From Rhodobacter sp. SGA-6-6 (GTDB lineage: Bacteria; Pseudomonadota; Alphaproteobacteria; Rhodobacterales; Rhodobacteraceae), in contig NZ_JAAKGP010000001.1 in NCBI RefSeq assembly GCF_011043545.1, positions 610,260 through 674,259 on the forward strand: a stretch of DNA of 64,000 nt. Reading direction: 5' to 3'. Numbering within the stretch: position 1 is the stretch's first letter; every line of letters starts with the position of its first letter. The position numbers were made by a program, and so were the translations under genes. Below are positions 44,093 through 52,017 of the stretch, piece after piece. Below the pieces are notes generated by a model, which was not told where the DNA came from, made no database searches, and saw only the letters and a list, made by a program, of their open reading frames with translations.

Positions 44093-45283
44093 TCAGTGCC
44101 TTGCGTCGGGCAGGAAGAAGGCGGCGAGGCCGAGCGCGGGCAGGAAGGCGCAGATCTTGTAGACGGCGACGATGCCCCATTGGTCGGCCAGAACCCCCAA
44201 CAGGGCGGCGCCGAAGGCCGCGATGCCGAAGGCCAGCCCGAACAGCAGCCCCGCCACCATGCCGGTGTGGCGCGGCATCAGGTCCTGGGCATAGACCACC
44301 ATCGCCGGGAAGGCCGAGGCCAGCATCATCCCCGCCAGCCCGGCAACGACGACATTGGCCGCCAGCGGCAGCCAGGGCAGCGCCAGCGTCAGCGGCAGGA
44401 TGCCGAGGATCGACCACAGGATCACCCGGCGGCGGCCGATGCGGTCTCCGATAGGGCCGCCGATGACGGTGCCGGCGGCGACGGCGGCCAGGAAGATGAA
44501 CAGGCAGAGGTTGGCCTCGGCCTTGGTCAGCCTGAACTGCTCGATCAGGTAGAAGGTGTAGTAGCTGGAGAAGCTGACCGAGTAGACGAATTTCGACACC
44601 ATCAGCAGGATCAGGATCGCCATGCCGCGGCGGACGACATGCGGCGCCGTCGCGGTGGAGGCGGCGCGGGCCTTGCGGTTGGCGGCCCGGGTGGCGCCGG
44701 TGTTCTGATACCAGCGGCCGATGGCGTAGAGCAGCAGCATCGCCGCCAGCGCCACCGCGGCGAACCATTCGATGGAGACCTGTCCGCGCTCCAGCACGAT
44801 GAAGGCGGCGGCCAGCGGGCCGAGGGCCGATCCGGCATTGCCGCCGACCTGGAACACCGATTGCGCGAAGCCCGGCCGCATCCCGGCGGCCAGGCGGGCG
44901 ATGCGCGAGGCCTCGGGGTGGAAGATCGCCGAGCCGAGGCCGATGAAGGCCACCGACAGCAGCACCATGGCGAAGCTGGCGGCATGGGCCAGCAGGATCA
45001 GCCCGGTGCCGGTGGAGGCCATGCCGGCGGCCATGGCGAAGGGCAGCGGCCGGCGGTCGGTATAAAGCCCGACCAGCGGCTGCAGGATCGAGGCGGTGCC
45101 CTGGAAGACGAAGGTGATCAGCCCGATCTGGGTGAAGCTCAGCGCCAGGTTCTCCTTCAGCAGCGGATAGGCCGCCGGGATCAGCGACTGCATCACGTCG
45201 TTCAGGAAATGCCCCATCGCCACGCCCAGGATGACGGGGACGACGGTGGATTCGGCGGAAGGGGTATGGGGCTGGGCGGTCAT
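44093..45283 (-). CDS. MFS transporter, fosmidomycin resistance protein (Fsr)-like
   Basis: A protein of 396 residues from the ATG at 45283. Twelve membrane segments are visible. The N-terminal GVAMGHFLNDVMQSLIPAAYPLL is the hallmark start of the Fsr family, followed by the first cytoplasmic loop GLYTDRRPLPFA. The central linker is RKARAASTATAPHVVRRG and the second-half loop is GPIGDRIGRRRVI. It is an inner-membrane drug/proton antiporter or related exporter. It is not visibly linked to its neighbours; divergent sequence to the parDE side ends in hairpins. Confidence 0.9.
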   Translation of the reverse strand: MTAQPHTPSAESTVVPVILGVAMGHFLNDVMQSLIPAAYPLLKENLALSFTQIGLITFVFQGTASILQPLVGLYTDRRPLPFAMAAGMASTGTGLILLAHAASFAMVLLSVAFIGLGSAIFHPEASRIARLAAGMRPGFAQSVFQVGGNAGSALGPLAAAFIVLERGQVSIEWFAAVALAAMLLLYAIGRWYQNTGATRAANRKARAASTATAPHVVRRGMAILILLMVSKFVYSVSFSSYYTFYLIEQFRLTKAEANLCLFIFLAAVAAGTVIGGPIGDRIGRRRVILWSILGILPLTLALPWLPLAANVVVAGLAGMMLASAFPAMVVYAQDLMPRHTGMVAGLLFGLAFGIAAFGAALLGVLADQWGIVAVYKICAFLPALGLAAFFLPDARH

Positions 45284-45357
45284 GACGGCCTGCGGAATGC
45301 GGACGGGCGGCACTCTGGCCGCCCGTCCGGGAAAGTTCAATGGCAGGAATGCGCCTT

Positions 45358-45699
45358 TTACTTGTAGGCGGCCTCGCGACCGAAATGCTTGGCCAGCAGA
45401 TAGTAGAAGACGGCGCGATACTTGTTGCGCTCGGACTTGCCGTAGGTGTCGACGGCGGCGTTGATGCCTTCCATCAGCGCCGGGCCGTCCTTCAGGCCCA
45501 GCTTCTTGATCAGGAAGTTGTTCTTGATCCGCTCCAGTTCCTCGGAATCCGAGGCGGCGACGGTCTGGGCGTCGTTGTCGTAGATCGAGGGACCGCAGCC
45601 GATGGTGACCTTGGTCAGCAGGTCCATGTCGGGATTGACCTTGCACTTGTTCTTCAGATCGTCGGCGTATTTGGCGATCAGTTCGTCACGTTTGCCCAT
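45358..45699 (-). CDS. DUF2853 family protein
   Basis: A protein of 113 residues beginning MGKRDELIAKYADDLKNKC. It contains KVTIGCGPSIYDNDAQTVAASD and the C-terminal GKSERNKYRAVFYYLLAKHF, which I recognise as the small helical DUF2853 family found across alphaproteobacteria. Function is unknown. A good AGGGAGAACAGCGAC site precedes the ATG. No signal peptide is visible, so it is cytosolic. It appears monocistronic. Confidence 0.85.
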   Translation of the reverse strand: MGKRDELIAKYADDLKNKCKVNPDMDLLTKVTIGCGPSIYDNDAQTVAASDSEELERIKNNFLIKKLGLKDGPALMEGINAAVDTYGKSERNKYRAVFYYLLAKHFGREAAYK

Positions 45700-45791
45700 G
45701 TCGCTGTTCTCCCTTGGTCACACTGGATGGCTGAATGTTCCGCACTCCGGGCCGGGATAGCAAGCATTCTGCGGCGGGAAAGGGGAAAAAA

Positions 45792-45820
45792 CCGGGGGCC
45801 GGATCAGGTTCGGCCCCCGG
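45792..45820 (-). terminator. Rho-independent terminator of the TonB receptor gene
   Basis: Perfect 10-bp arms CCGGGGGCCG / CGGCCCCCGG with a nine-base loop, 20 bases after the receptor stop. On the minus strand it is followed by TTTTTTCCCC, a good termination signal. Confidence 0.8.
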
Positions 45821-45840
45821 GGTATCGGCCATGCCGGAGA

Positions 45841-47862
45841 TCAGAACCGCAGTTCGGCACCGATATAGGCGGAACGGCCTGCACCGCTGTTGTCGGTCGC
45901 GGCCCAAGGGGTATAAAGCTCATCCGTGATGTTGGCGATCTTGGCGTCGATGCGGAAATTGTCGGTGACATCGTAGCTGGCGAACAGGTCGATGGTCTTG
46001 TAGGAGCCGCGGTTCGCATCGGTCTCGAAGGCAATCGAGGCCGGACCGTTGCTGTTGTAGACCAGCGTGGTGCCGACCGTCAGGTCGCCGCCGAGGAAAT
46101 GGCCGGCAAGGGTGGCGCTGACCGAATTCTTCGGTTGCAGGCGGCCCAGGCCATATTTGGCATCGGTATGCGCCCAAGCAAGGATAGCCGAAAAGACCTC
46201 GGATTCGTAGCCGAGTTCCAGTTCCAGGCCTTTGGTGTTGACCTTCTCGGGGACGTTCACGAATTGCATCCCGACACCGCCGACACCCGACTGGGCAATG
46301 ATGAAGTTGTCGACATCCAGATCGTAGACGTTGATACGGCCCTTGACCGAATCTCCCGGCCGGAACACCCCGTCACGGGTGATGTTCACGCCGATTTCGT
46401 AGCCTTCCGACACTTCGGGCAGCAGGGCCGGGTTACCGACAAATCCCCCGTGACCGGCCGAAGGATCGCCGCCACCGAGGAAGGCCTCCTGCAGGGTCGG
46501 GGAGCGGGTGGTCCGATATACCGAGACATAGGGCTGGAAGGTATCGTTGATCCGGTAGGCCAGCGTGACCTTGGGATCGAAGGAATTGTGGTCGATGTCA
46601 TAGGTCGTTCCGGCCAGGTCGCCGGAAAGTTCATAATCCGAATACCGGAAACCGAGCATCACCTCGAACGGACCGTTCTCGAAGACGTTTTCCGAGAAAA
46701 TGGCCTTGCGGTCGGAATGCCCACGCACGGGATTGGTGCCAGGGATGGTTCCGGCGGAGTTCTGCTGGCCACCGAGCTTGTCGCGCGAAATCTCGAAGCC
46801 ATTGGTCGAGGTCAGGGCCCAGTCGCCCAATGCCAAGGTCGACACGTTCTGCAGATTGAAGCCGATGGTTTCGGTTTCCATCAGGCGTCCGCGGGCCGAG
46901 CCGCTGGGCGAGTCCGGCCGGTGCAGGTGGCTGGTGGTGCCGGAATAGAGATTGGCGGACAGGTTGATCAGGTCGCCGTCGGAATAGGTGACGCCGAGAC
47001 TATAGATCTCGTTGCTGACCTCGTGGTTGTAATAGGCGAGGGTTGTTGGCGGCAAACCGGGACCAAAGCTCATGCGGTAAGCCGAGTCGTAGGCGAAGTC
47101 CGATTTCAAAGCCAGGAAGGAGAACGACAGCGCATCGCTGACCCGGTAGGCACCGCGCAGCATTGCCGAGCCACCATCCTGCATGGTCTCGTTCACTTCT
47201 TCCCCGGCGCCATTCACATAGGCATCGAAGTTGCGGCGGCTAAGCGCAAAGGCCAGGTCCAGAGGCCCCTTGCTGAGACCGGCGGCGATCACACCGCCGA
47301 AGCCTTCGCCATTGTCGCCGTAGCGAAGGCGGACCAGTCCGCCGGTGCCTTCGCCGTCGACCAGATCCGTGGCAGAAAGCAGGCTGAAGTTCACGCTGCC
47401 CGCCATCCCGGCCGAGGTGACCCCGGCGCCGCGGGTCACGCTGATCGAGGACAGCAGGAACGGATCGACATAGGCGAAACCATCGGCGGTATTGTGTGCA
47501 GTGAAGCGGAAGTTCTGCGGAACGCCCTCGATGGTGGTCTCGACCCGCGAGCCGCCCATGCCGCGGATCGCCACCGCAACGCCCGGCTGGCCCGCATTCA
47601 ACAGCGTGGTGACGCCGGGCGTCTGGCGCACCACGTCGTCGATAGTGGTCATGCCGCCTTGGCCGGTCAGCGCATCGCCCTCGATCACCGAGGTGTTGTC
47701 ACCGGCATAGACCGGCGTCCCGTCATCGGTGTAACCGATGATGATCCGCCCCAGATAAAGCGCGTCCGCTCCGGCGGCAGCGTCTTGTGCCGCGACGGGC
47801 AGGGCCAGTGCGGCAAGGCAGAGCGCCATCGCCGTGGTGGATGCAATTCGTTTCGTCGTCAT
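45841..47862 (-). CDS. TonB-dependent outer membrane receptor, heme/siderophore type
   Basis: A protein of 673 residues with a Sec signal (MTTKRIASTTAMALCLAALALPVAAQ, cleavage near residue 26). The plug domain includes TTIDDVVRQTPGVTTLLN, VAIRGMGGSRVETTIEGVPQ and the SVTRGAGVTSAGMAGSVN box. The beta barrel has alternating aromatic strands, a SPTLQEAF element and NPALLPEVSEGYEIGVN, similar to the FRAP/NPxL region of heme/hemoglobin receptors, and ends in the aromatic AYIGAELRF. GC content is visibly lower than in flanking genes, from barrel composition or past transfer. No iron-uptake partner genes are adjacent, so the ligand is uncertain. Confidence 0.9.
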   Translation of the reverse strand: MTTKRIASTTAMALCLAALALPVAAQDAAAGADALYLGRIIIGYTDDGTPVYAGDNTSVIEGDALTGQGGMTTIDDVVRQTPGVTTLLNAGQPGVAVAIRGMGGSRVETTIEGVPQNFRFTAHNTADGFAYVDPFLLSSISVTRGAGVTSAGMAGSVNFSLLSATDLVDGEGTGGLVRLRYGDNGEGFGGVIAAGLSKGPLDLAFALSRRNFDAYVNGAGEEVNETMQDGGSAMLRGAYRVSDALSFSFLALKSDFAYDSAYRMSFGPGLPPTTLAYYNHEVSNEIYSLGVTYSDGDLINLSANLYSGTTSHLHRPDSPSGSARGRLMETETIGFNLQNVSTLALGDWALTSTNGFEISRDKLGGQQNSAGTIPGTNPVRGHSDRKAIFSENVFENGPFEVMLGFRYSDYELSGDLAGTTYDIDHNSFDPKVTLAYRINDTFQPYVSVYRTTRSPTLQEAFLGGGDPSAGHGGFVGNPALLPEVSEGYEIGVNITRDGVFRPGDSVKGRINVYDLDVDNFIIAQSGVGGVGMQFVNVPEKVNTKGLELELGYESEVFSAILAWAHTDAKYGLGRLQPKNSVSATLAGHFLGGDLTVGTTLVYNSNGPASIAFETDANRGSYKTIDLFASYDVTDNFRIDAKIANITDELYTPWAATDNSGAGRSAYIGAELRF

Positions 47863-48160
47863 GTTCCCAATCCCCTGTGGGACCCGCGCCTGGGGCAGGT
47901 CCGGCCCGAAAGGATCGACAAGGCGTGACGGTCATGCGGAGGGGCGCAGTCGCCGGGCGTGCAGGTCGTCAGACTGGTCTGATCCGGCTTGCTCGCCTGG
48001 GCACCCCCGACAGGGGCCGCGGCAACTGGCTTGTCCCGGGGGATTGGCGGAGTCGCCGATAAAGGTCAAGTAAAATACTCACCTTTTAGCGCGCGGGGCG
48101 TCGCCCTGTGTTGCAGCACAACGACAGCCCCTGCCCCGCCTCCACCCACCCCACAAATGA
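47863..48160. other. Gene-free region with TonB receptor leader
   Basis: The gap between the receptor start (47862) and ahcY (ends at 48206) has no coding gene I can support. It contains a palindrome TCAGACTGGTCTGA (47969-47982) about 107 bp upstream of the receptor, and an AT-rich patch at 48061-48090 with TTGACC on the minus strand that could be the receptor promoter, giving a long, GC-rich, foldable leader. No known riboswitch could be matched with confidence. Confidence 0.4.
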
Positions 48161-48186
48161 AAAAGGCGCCCCGAGGGGCGCCTTTT
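48161..48186. terminator. Bidirectional rho-independent terminator of ahcY
   Basis: AAAAGGCGCCCC / GGGGCGCCTTTT form a perfect stem with A and T tails on either side, so it can terminate in both directions. It lies 20 bases after the ahcY stop. Confidence 0.85.
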
Positions 48187-48205
48187 GTGTGCCGCGGCGG
48201 CGGGG

Positions 48206-49606
48206 TCAATAGCGGTAGTGGTCGGCCTTGTAGGGGCCTTCGACCTGAACGCCGATATAGGCGGCCTGATCCGGCTTCAGTTCGGTCAGTTTCACGCCGA
48301 TCTTCTTCAGGTGCAGGCGCGCGACCTTCTCGTCCAGCGCCTTGGGCAGGATGTAGACGCCGGGGGCGTAGTCCTGGCCCTTGGTCCAGAGCTCGATCTG
48401 CGCCAAGGTCTGGTTGGTGAAGCTGGCCGACATCACGAAGCTGGGGTGGCCGGTGGCATTGCCGAGGTTCAGCAGCCGGCCTTCGGACAGCAGGATGATC
48501 CGGTTGCCCGAGGGCATCTCGATCATGTCCACCTGGTCCTTGATGTTGGTCCATTTGTGGTTGCGCAGAGCGGCGACCTGGATCTCGTTGTCGAAGTGGC
48601 CGATGTTGCCGACGATGGCCATGTCCTTCATCGCGCGCATATGCTCGATGCGGATCACGTCCTTGTTGCCGGTGGTGGTGATGAAGATGTCGGCGGTGGC
48701 GACCTCATCCTCCAGCACCGTCACCTCGTAGCCGTCCATCGCGGCCTGCAGGGCGCAGATCGGGTCGACTTCGGTGACCTTCACCCGTGCCCCCGCGCCG
48801 CGGAGCGAAGCGGCCGAGCCCTTGCCGACGTCGCCATAGCCGCAGACCACGGCGACCTTGCCGGCCATCATGGTATCGGTGGCGCGGCGGATGCCGTCGA
48901 CCAGCGATTCCTTGCAGCCATACTTGTTGTCGAACTTCGACTTGGTGACCGAGTCGTTGACGTTGATCGCCGGGAAGGGCAGCAGGCCCTTCTTGTGCAG
49001 GTCGTAGAGCCGGTGCACGCCGGTGGTGGTTTCCTCGGAAACCCCCTTGATCGCGGCGCGCTGCTTGGTGAACCAGCCGGGGGAAGCCTTCAGCCGCTTC
49101 CTGATCTGGTTGAACAGGCAGACCTCTTCATCCGAGGTCGGCACGGCGATCAGGTCGGTCTCGCCGGCCTCGACGCGGGCGCCGAGCAGGATGTAGAGCG
49201 TCGCGTCCCCGCCGTCGTCGAGGATCATGTTGCAGGTGCCGCCCTCGCCGCCGAACTGGAAGATGCGGTCGGTGTAGTCCCAGTATTCCTCGAGGCTCTC
49301 GCCCTTGATGGCGAAGACCGGGGTGCCAGAGGCCGCGATGGCCGCCGCTGCGTGGTCCTGGGTCGAGAAGATGTTGCACGAGGCCCAGCGCACGTCGGCG
49401 CCCAGCGCCTTCAGCGTCTCGATCAGCACGCCGGTCTGGATCGTCATGTGCAGCGATCCGGCGATCTTCGCGCCCTTCAGCGGTTGCGACGCTCCGAATT
49501 CCTCGCGGCAGGCCATCAGGCCGGGCATTTCGGTTTCGGCGATGGTCAGCTCTTTCCGGCCGAAATCGGCCAAGGCGATGTCCTTGACGATGTAATCCGC
49601 AATCAT
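48206..49606 (-). CDS. ahcY: Adenosylhomocysteinase (S-adenosyl-L-homocysteine hydrolase)
   Basis: A protein of 466 residues, usual family length, from the ATG at 49606. Motifs: LMACREEFG and [17 protein letters not shown] near the N-terminus, [27 protein letters not shown], the NAD fold [20 protein letters not shown], and the C-terminal [10 protein letters not shown]. It cleaves SAH to adenosine and homocysteine in the methyl cycle. In Rhodobacter species ahcY lies beside the reg/prr locus, as here. It converges with no gene on its 3' side and has a strong terminator; the HD phosphohydrolase gene is divergent. Confidence 0.97.
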   Translation of the reverse strand: MIADYIVKDIALADFGRKELTIAETEMPGLMACREEFGASQPLKGAKIAGSLHMTIQTGVLIETLKALGADVRWASCNIFSTQDHAAAAIAASGTPVFAIKGESLEEYWDYTDRIFQFGGEGGTCNMILDDGGDATLYILLGARVEAGETDLIAVPTSDEEVCLFNQIRKRLKASPGWFTKQRAAIKGVSEETTTGVHRLYDLHKKGLLPFPAINVNDSVTKSKFDNKYGCKESLVDGIRRATDTMMAGKVAVVCGYGDVGKGSAASLRGAGARVKVTEVDPICALQAAMDGYEVTVLEDEVATADIFITTTGNKDVIRIEHMRAMKDMAIVGNIGHFDNEIQVAALRNHKWTNIKDQVDMIEMPSGNRIILLSEGRLLNLGNATGHPSFVMSASFTNQTLAQIELWTKGQDYAPGVYILPKALDEKVARLHLKKIGVKLTELKPDQAAYIGVQVEGPYKADHYRY

Positions 49607-49684
49607 GCGGGCGCACTCCTTGATCCTTGGATGTGCGGGCAGATAGCATTGATCCGACGAACAGACAACAAATGCAGGCAAGCG

Positions 49685-50278
49685 ATGAAACAGCCGCGGG
49701 CGTGGCAAAGGATGCTGTCGGGCCGGCGGCTGGACCTGCTGGACCCGACGCCGGTGGACATCGAGGTCGAGGACATCGCCCATGGCCTGGCCTTCGTGGC
49801 GCGCTGGAACGGCCAGACGCGGGGCGACTGGCCCTATTCGGTGGCCGAGCATTCGCTGCTGGTGGAAGAGATCTTCGCCCGGCAGAACGGCGGCATCGCG
49901 GCGAAGTGGCGGCTGGCGGCGCTGCTGCACGACGCGCCGGAATATGTGATCGGCGACATGATCAGCCCGGTGAAGGCGGCGGTGGGGCCAGGCTATGGCG
50001 AGCTGGACCTGCGGCTGACGGCGGCGGTGCATCTGCGCTTCGGGCTGCCTGCGGTGCTGCCGGCGGCGGTGAAGAAGCAGATCAAGGCGGCGGACAAGGT
50101 GTCGGCCTGGCTGGAGGCGGTGCAGATCGCCGGTTTCTCCGAGACCGAGGCGGACCGTTTCTTCGGCCGTCCGGCGGATGCGGTGCTGCGGGGGCTGGAG
50201 ATCAGGCTGCGCCCGCCCGCCGTGGTGCGGGCCGATTACGTGGCGCGGCACGCGGCGCTGCTGGCGGACTGCGCCTGA
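49685..50278 (+). CDS. HD domain phosphohydrolase, YfbR-like 5'-nucleotidase
   Basis: A protein of 197 residues. HD-domain metal ligands are visible: H33, H56 in [11 protein letters not shown], and H82-D83 in [18 protein letters not shown], with a late aspartate in [12 protein letters not shown]. This is the YfbR/YfdR subgroup that dephosphorylates deoxynucleoside 5'-monophosphates. The start at 49685 is chosen because the frame upstream overlaps the divergent ahcY. It is 78 bp from ahcY and ends at a strong hairpin shared with hvrA. Confidence 0.85.
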   Translation: MKQPRAWQRMLSGRRLDLLDPTPVDIEVEDIAHGLAFVARWNGQTRGDWPYSVAEHSLLVEEIFARQNGGIAAKWRLAALLHDAPEYVIGDMISPVKAAVGPGYGELDLRLTAAVHLRFGLPAVLPAAVKKQIKAADKVSAWLEAVQIAGFSETEADRFFGRPADAVLRGLEIRLRPPAVVRADYVARHAALLADCA

Positions 50279-50282
50279 AAGG

Positions 50283-50312
50283 CTTGCGGCGGCCCGGACC
50301 GGCCGCCGCAAG
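50283..50312. terminator. Shared hairpin between convergent HD hydrolase and hvrA genes
   Basis: Perfect 12-bp arms CTTGCGGCGGCC / GGCCGCCGCAAG with a six-base loop in the 41-bp convergent gap. There is only a weak T run on the minus side (CTTTC), so it is a stem-loop stop or stabiliser for both genes. Confidence 0.6.
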
Positions 50313-50319
50313 ACAGGGA

Positions 50320-50634
50320 TCAGACCGCCAGGTCTTCGGGCTTCCTGCCGGCCTTCAGTGCATCGGCGAACCAGCGCGGCTTGCGGCCCCGGCCGGTCCA
50401 GGTGTCGGCGGCATTGGCCGGGTTGCGGTATTTGGCAGCGGCAGGCGTGCGCTTGCGGCCGGAGGAAACGCCGGTCAGCTCGGCCAGCGAAAAGCCCATC
50501 GCACGGGCCTTTTCTTCCAGCTCGGCCAGCGCTTCCTTCTTCTTGCGGTCCTCGTAGCCGGCAATGGCCCGTGCCACCTGCGATTGCAGGTCTTTCAACT
50601 CTTTAAGCGAAAGCGAGTTCAGATCGATATTCAT
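50320..50634 (-). CDS. hvrA: H-NS family nucleoid protein, HvrA/Spb-like
   Basis: A protein of 104 residues. The N-terminal oligomerisation coiled coil is [43 protein letters not shown], and the C-terminal DNA-binding core is [20 protein letters not shown] with the H-NS TWTGxGRxPxW motif at about residues 78-88. In Rhodobacter the homologue HvrA/Spb lies directly downstream of regA/prrA and tunes photosynthesis and nitrogen genes in response to light or oxygen. The order here is identical. GAAAGGAAAACCCGA precedes the start. Confidence 0.9.
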   Translation of the reverse strand: MNIDLNSLSLKELKDLQSQVARAIAGYEDRKKKEALAELEEKARAMGFSLAELTGVSSGRKRTPAAAKYRNPANAADTWTGRGRKPRWFADALKAGRKPEDLAV

Positions 50635-50674
50635 TCGGGTTTTCCTTTCGCGTCTCGTGGCGACCGGATAACCC

Positions 50675-50695
50675 AATTGCGGCCAATGCGCAATT
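50675..50695. promoter_or_regulatory. Inverted repeat between regA and hvrA
   Basis: AATTGCG-N7-CGCAATT, with perfect seven-base arms, lies eight bases after the regA stop and 41 bp before the hvrA start. It is AT-richer than its surroundings. It could be an operator for separate hvrA expression or an RNA hairpin that attenuates read-through from regA. Confidence 0.4.
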
Positions 50696-50702
50696 CGCCA
50701 GT

Positions 50703-51257
50703 TTATTTCGGGCTTCTTTTCGCCAGAATGCGCTGAAGCGTGCGGCGATGCATGTTCAATCGGCGTGCGGTTTCCGAAACATTGCGGTCGCACAGCTCGA
50801 ACACCCGCTGGATATGCTCCCAGCGCACGCGATCCGCCGACATCGGATTTTCCGGCGGCTCGGGCATCACGTCGCCGCGGGCCAGAAGCGCATTGGTCAC
50901 GTCGTCGGCATCGGCGGGTTTCGACAGATAGTCGATGGCGCCGATCTTCACCGCGGCCACCGCGGTGGCAATGGCGCCATATCCGGTCAGCACCACGATC
51001 CGGCAATCCGGGCGCTTGTCGCGCAGGGTTTCCACCACGTCGAGGCCGTTGCCGTCCTCCAGCCGCAGGTCCACCACGGCATAGGCGGGCGGGCGGCTCT
51101 GGGCGATGGCCTTGCCGGCCGCCACGCTTTCGGCGGTTTCGGGAAGAAAGCCGCGCTTTTCCATCGCGCGGGCCAGCCGCTTCACGAAGGCTTCGTCATC
51201 GTCGACCAGCAGAAGTGAACGATCCGGCCCAAGCTGGGCAGACAGGTCGTCGGCCAT
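50703..51257 (-). CDS. regA: Global redox response regulator RegA/PrrA/ActR
   Basis: A protein of 184 residues from the ATG at 51257; this start reproduces the family N-terminus MADDLSAQLG...SLLLVDDD, with AAGGA six bases upstream, whereas 51263 would add two residues. The receiver domain has the acidic pocket (D20, D21), phosphoacceptor D63 in YAVVDLRLEDGNG and the KP lysine at about 113 in LSKPADADDV. The Fis-type helix-turn-helix at the C-terminus reads NVSETARRLNMHRRTLQRIL. RegA controls photosynthesis, CO2 and nitrogen fixation, respiration and denitrification genes in response to redox. The partner kinase RegB is encoded divergently across senC. Confidence 0.97.
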   Translation of the reverse strand: MADDLSAQLGPDRSLLLVDDDEAFVKRLARAMEKRGFLPETAESVAAGKAIAQSRPPAYAVVDLRLEDGNGLDVVETLRDKRPDCRIVVLTGYGAIATAVAAVKIGAIDYLSKPADADDVTNALLARGDVMPEPPENPMSADRVRWEHIQRVFELCDRNVSETARRLNMHRRTLQRILAKRSPK

Positions 51258-51308
51258 GCGCATTCCTTTCCCCGTTTCGACCCGTTCTAGACGCTCGGGG
51301 CGGCGGGG

Positions 51309-51944
51309 TCAATTTTGCGCGGACGCGGCCTGGAGATAGCAGGAAACGCTTTGCGCCACCTCGTCGGCGGGGGCGGCGTGCTTGTAGAAATCGGCAAATC
51401 CGGCGCCGGGCAGCATCAGATAGGTGAAGGCGGAATGGTCGACCAAATAATAGTCGTCGCCCGGCTCGGCCTCGTGCAGCTTGTAATAGGCGCGGTAGGC
51501 ATTGACCGCGGTCTTGACCTGTTCCTCCGAGCCGGTCAGGCCCACGGCCTTGGGGTGGATGTTCTGGGCGAATTCCGAAACCACCTGCGGGGTATCGCGG
51601 GCGGGATCGACGGTGATGAAGGCCAGCCGGATATCCTGCCCCTGTTCCTCCAGGATATCGGCCACCTCGGCATTGCGGGCCATGTCCAGCGGGCAGACAT
51701 CGGGGCAGAAGGTATAGCCGAAATAGACCAGCGTCGGCCGGTCGATCACTTCCTTCTCGGTGACGGTCTTGCCGCTGGTCCCTTCGACCAGGGTGAAGGG
51801 GCCGCCGATATCGGCCCCCGCCTGGCCCGAGCGGCATTGCGCGAAGGCATCCTCGCCGCCGCGGTTCAGGCCGATCCACAGTGCCGTGCCGCCCAGAAGC
51901 ACCACCACCGCCCCCGCCGCCAGGATTGCCCAGGTCTTGTCCAT
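51309..51944 (-). CDS. senC: SCO1/SenC/PrrC family copper-binding protein
   Basis: A protein of 211 residues with an N-terminal membrane anchor (AILAAGAVVVLLGGTALWIGL, residues 6-26). The periplasmic thioredoxin-like domain carries the copper site C80-P-D-V-C84 in GYTFCPDVCPL and H170 in LVDHSAFTYL. SenC/PrrC delivers copper to the CuA or CuB centre of cytochrome oxidase and influences RegB signalling. The order regB (divergent) - senC - regA - hvrA is the canonical Rhodobacter arrangement. Confidence 0.95.
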   Translation of the reverse strand: MDKTWAILAAGAVVVLLGGTALWIGLNRGGEDAFAQCRSGQAGADIGGPFTLVEGTSGKTVTEKEVIDRPTLVYFGYTFCPDVCPLDMARNAEVADILEEQGQDIRLAFITVDPARDTPQVVSEFAQNIHPKAVGLTGSEEQVKTAVNAYRAYYKLHEAEPGDDYYLVDHSAFTYLMLPGAGFADFYKHAAPADEVAQSVSCYLQAASAQN

Positions 51945-52017
51945 CTGCCGTCCCCTTGTTCGCGCCCTGCGTGATCCCTAACAATGTCGCCCATCCGACC
52001 GCAACGGCAAGCCGACA

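Noticed and set aside
47863..48095. Possible cobalamin riboswitch upstream of the TonB receptor (minus strand)
   Set aside because: A partial resemblance to the B12 box (AAGCCGGA...GACCTGC) is interrupted by the TCAGAC/GTCTGA palindrome, and the other conserved blocks are missing. An Rfam covariance search would decide; the sequence alone does not support it.
49607..49684. SAH or SAM riboswitch in front of ahcY
   Set aside because: The gap is only 78 bp, shared with a divergent gene, and shows no conserved riboswitch core.
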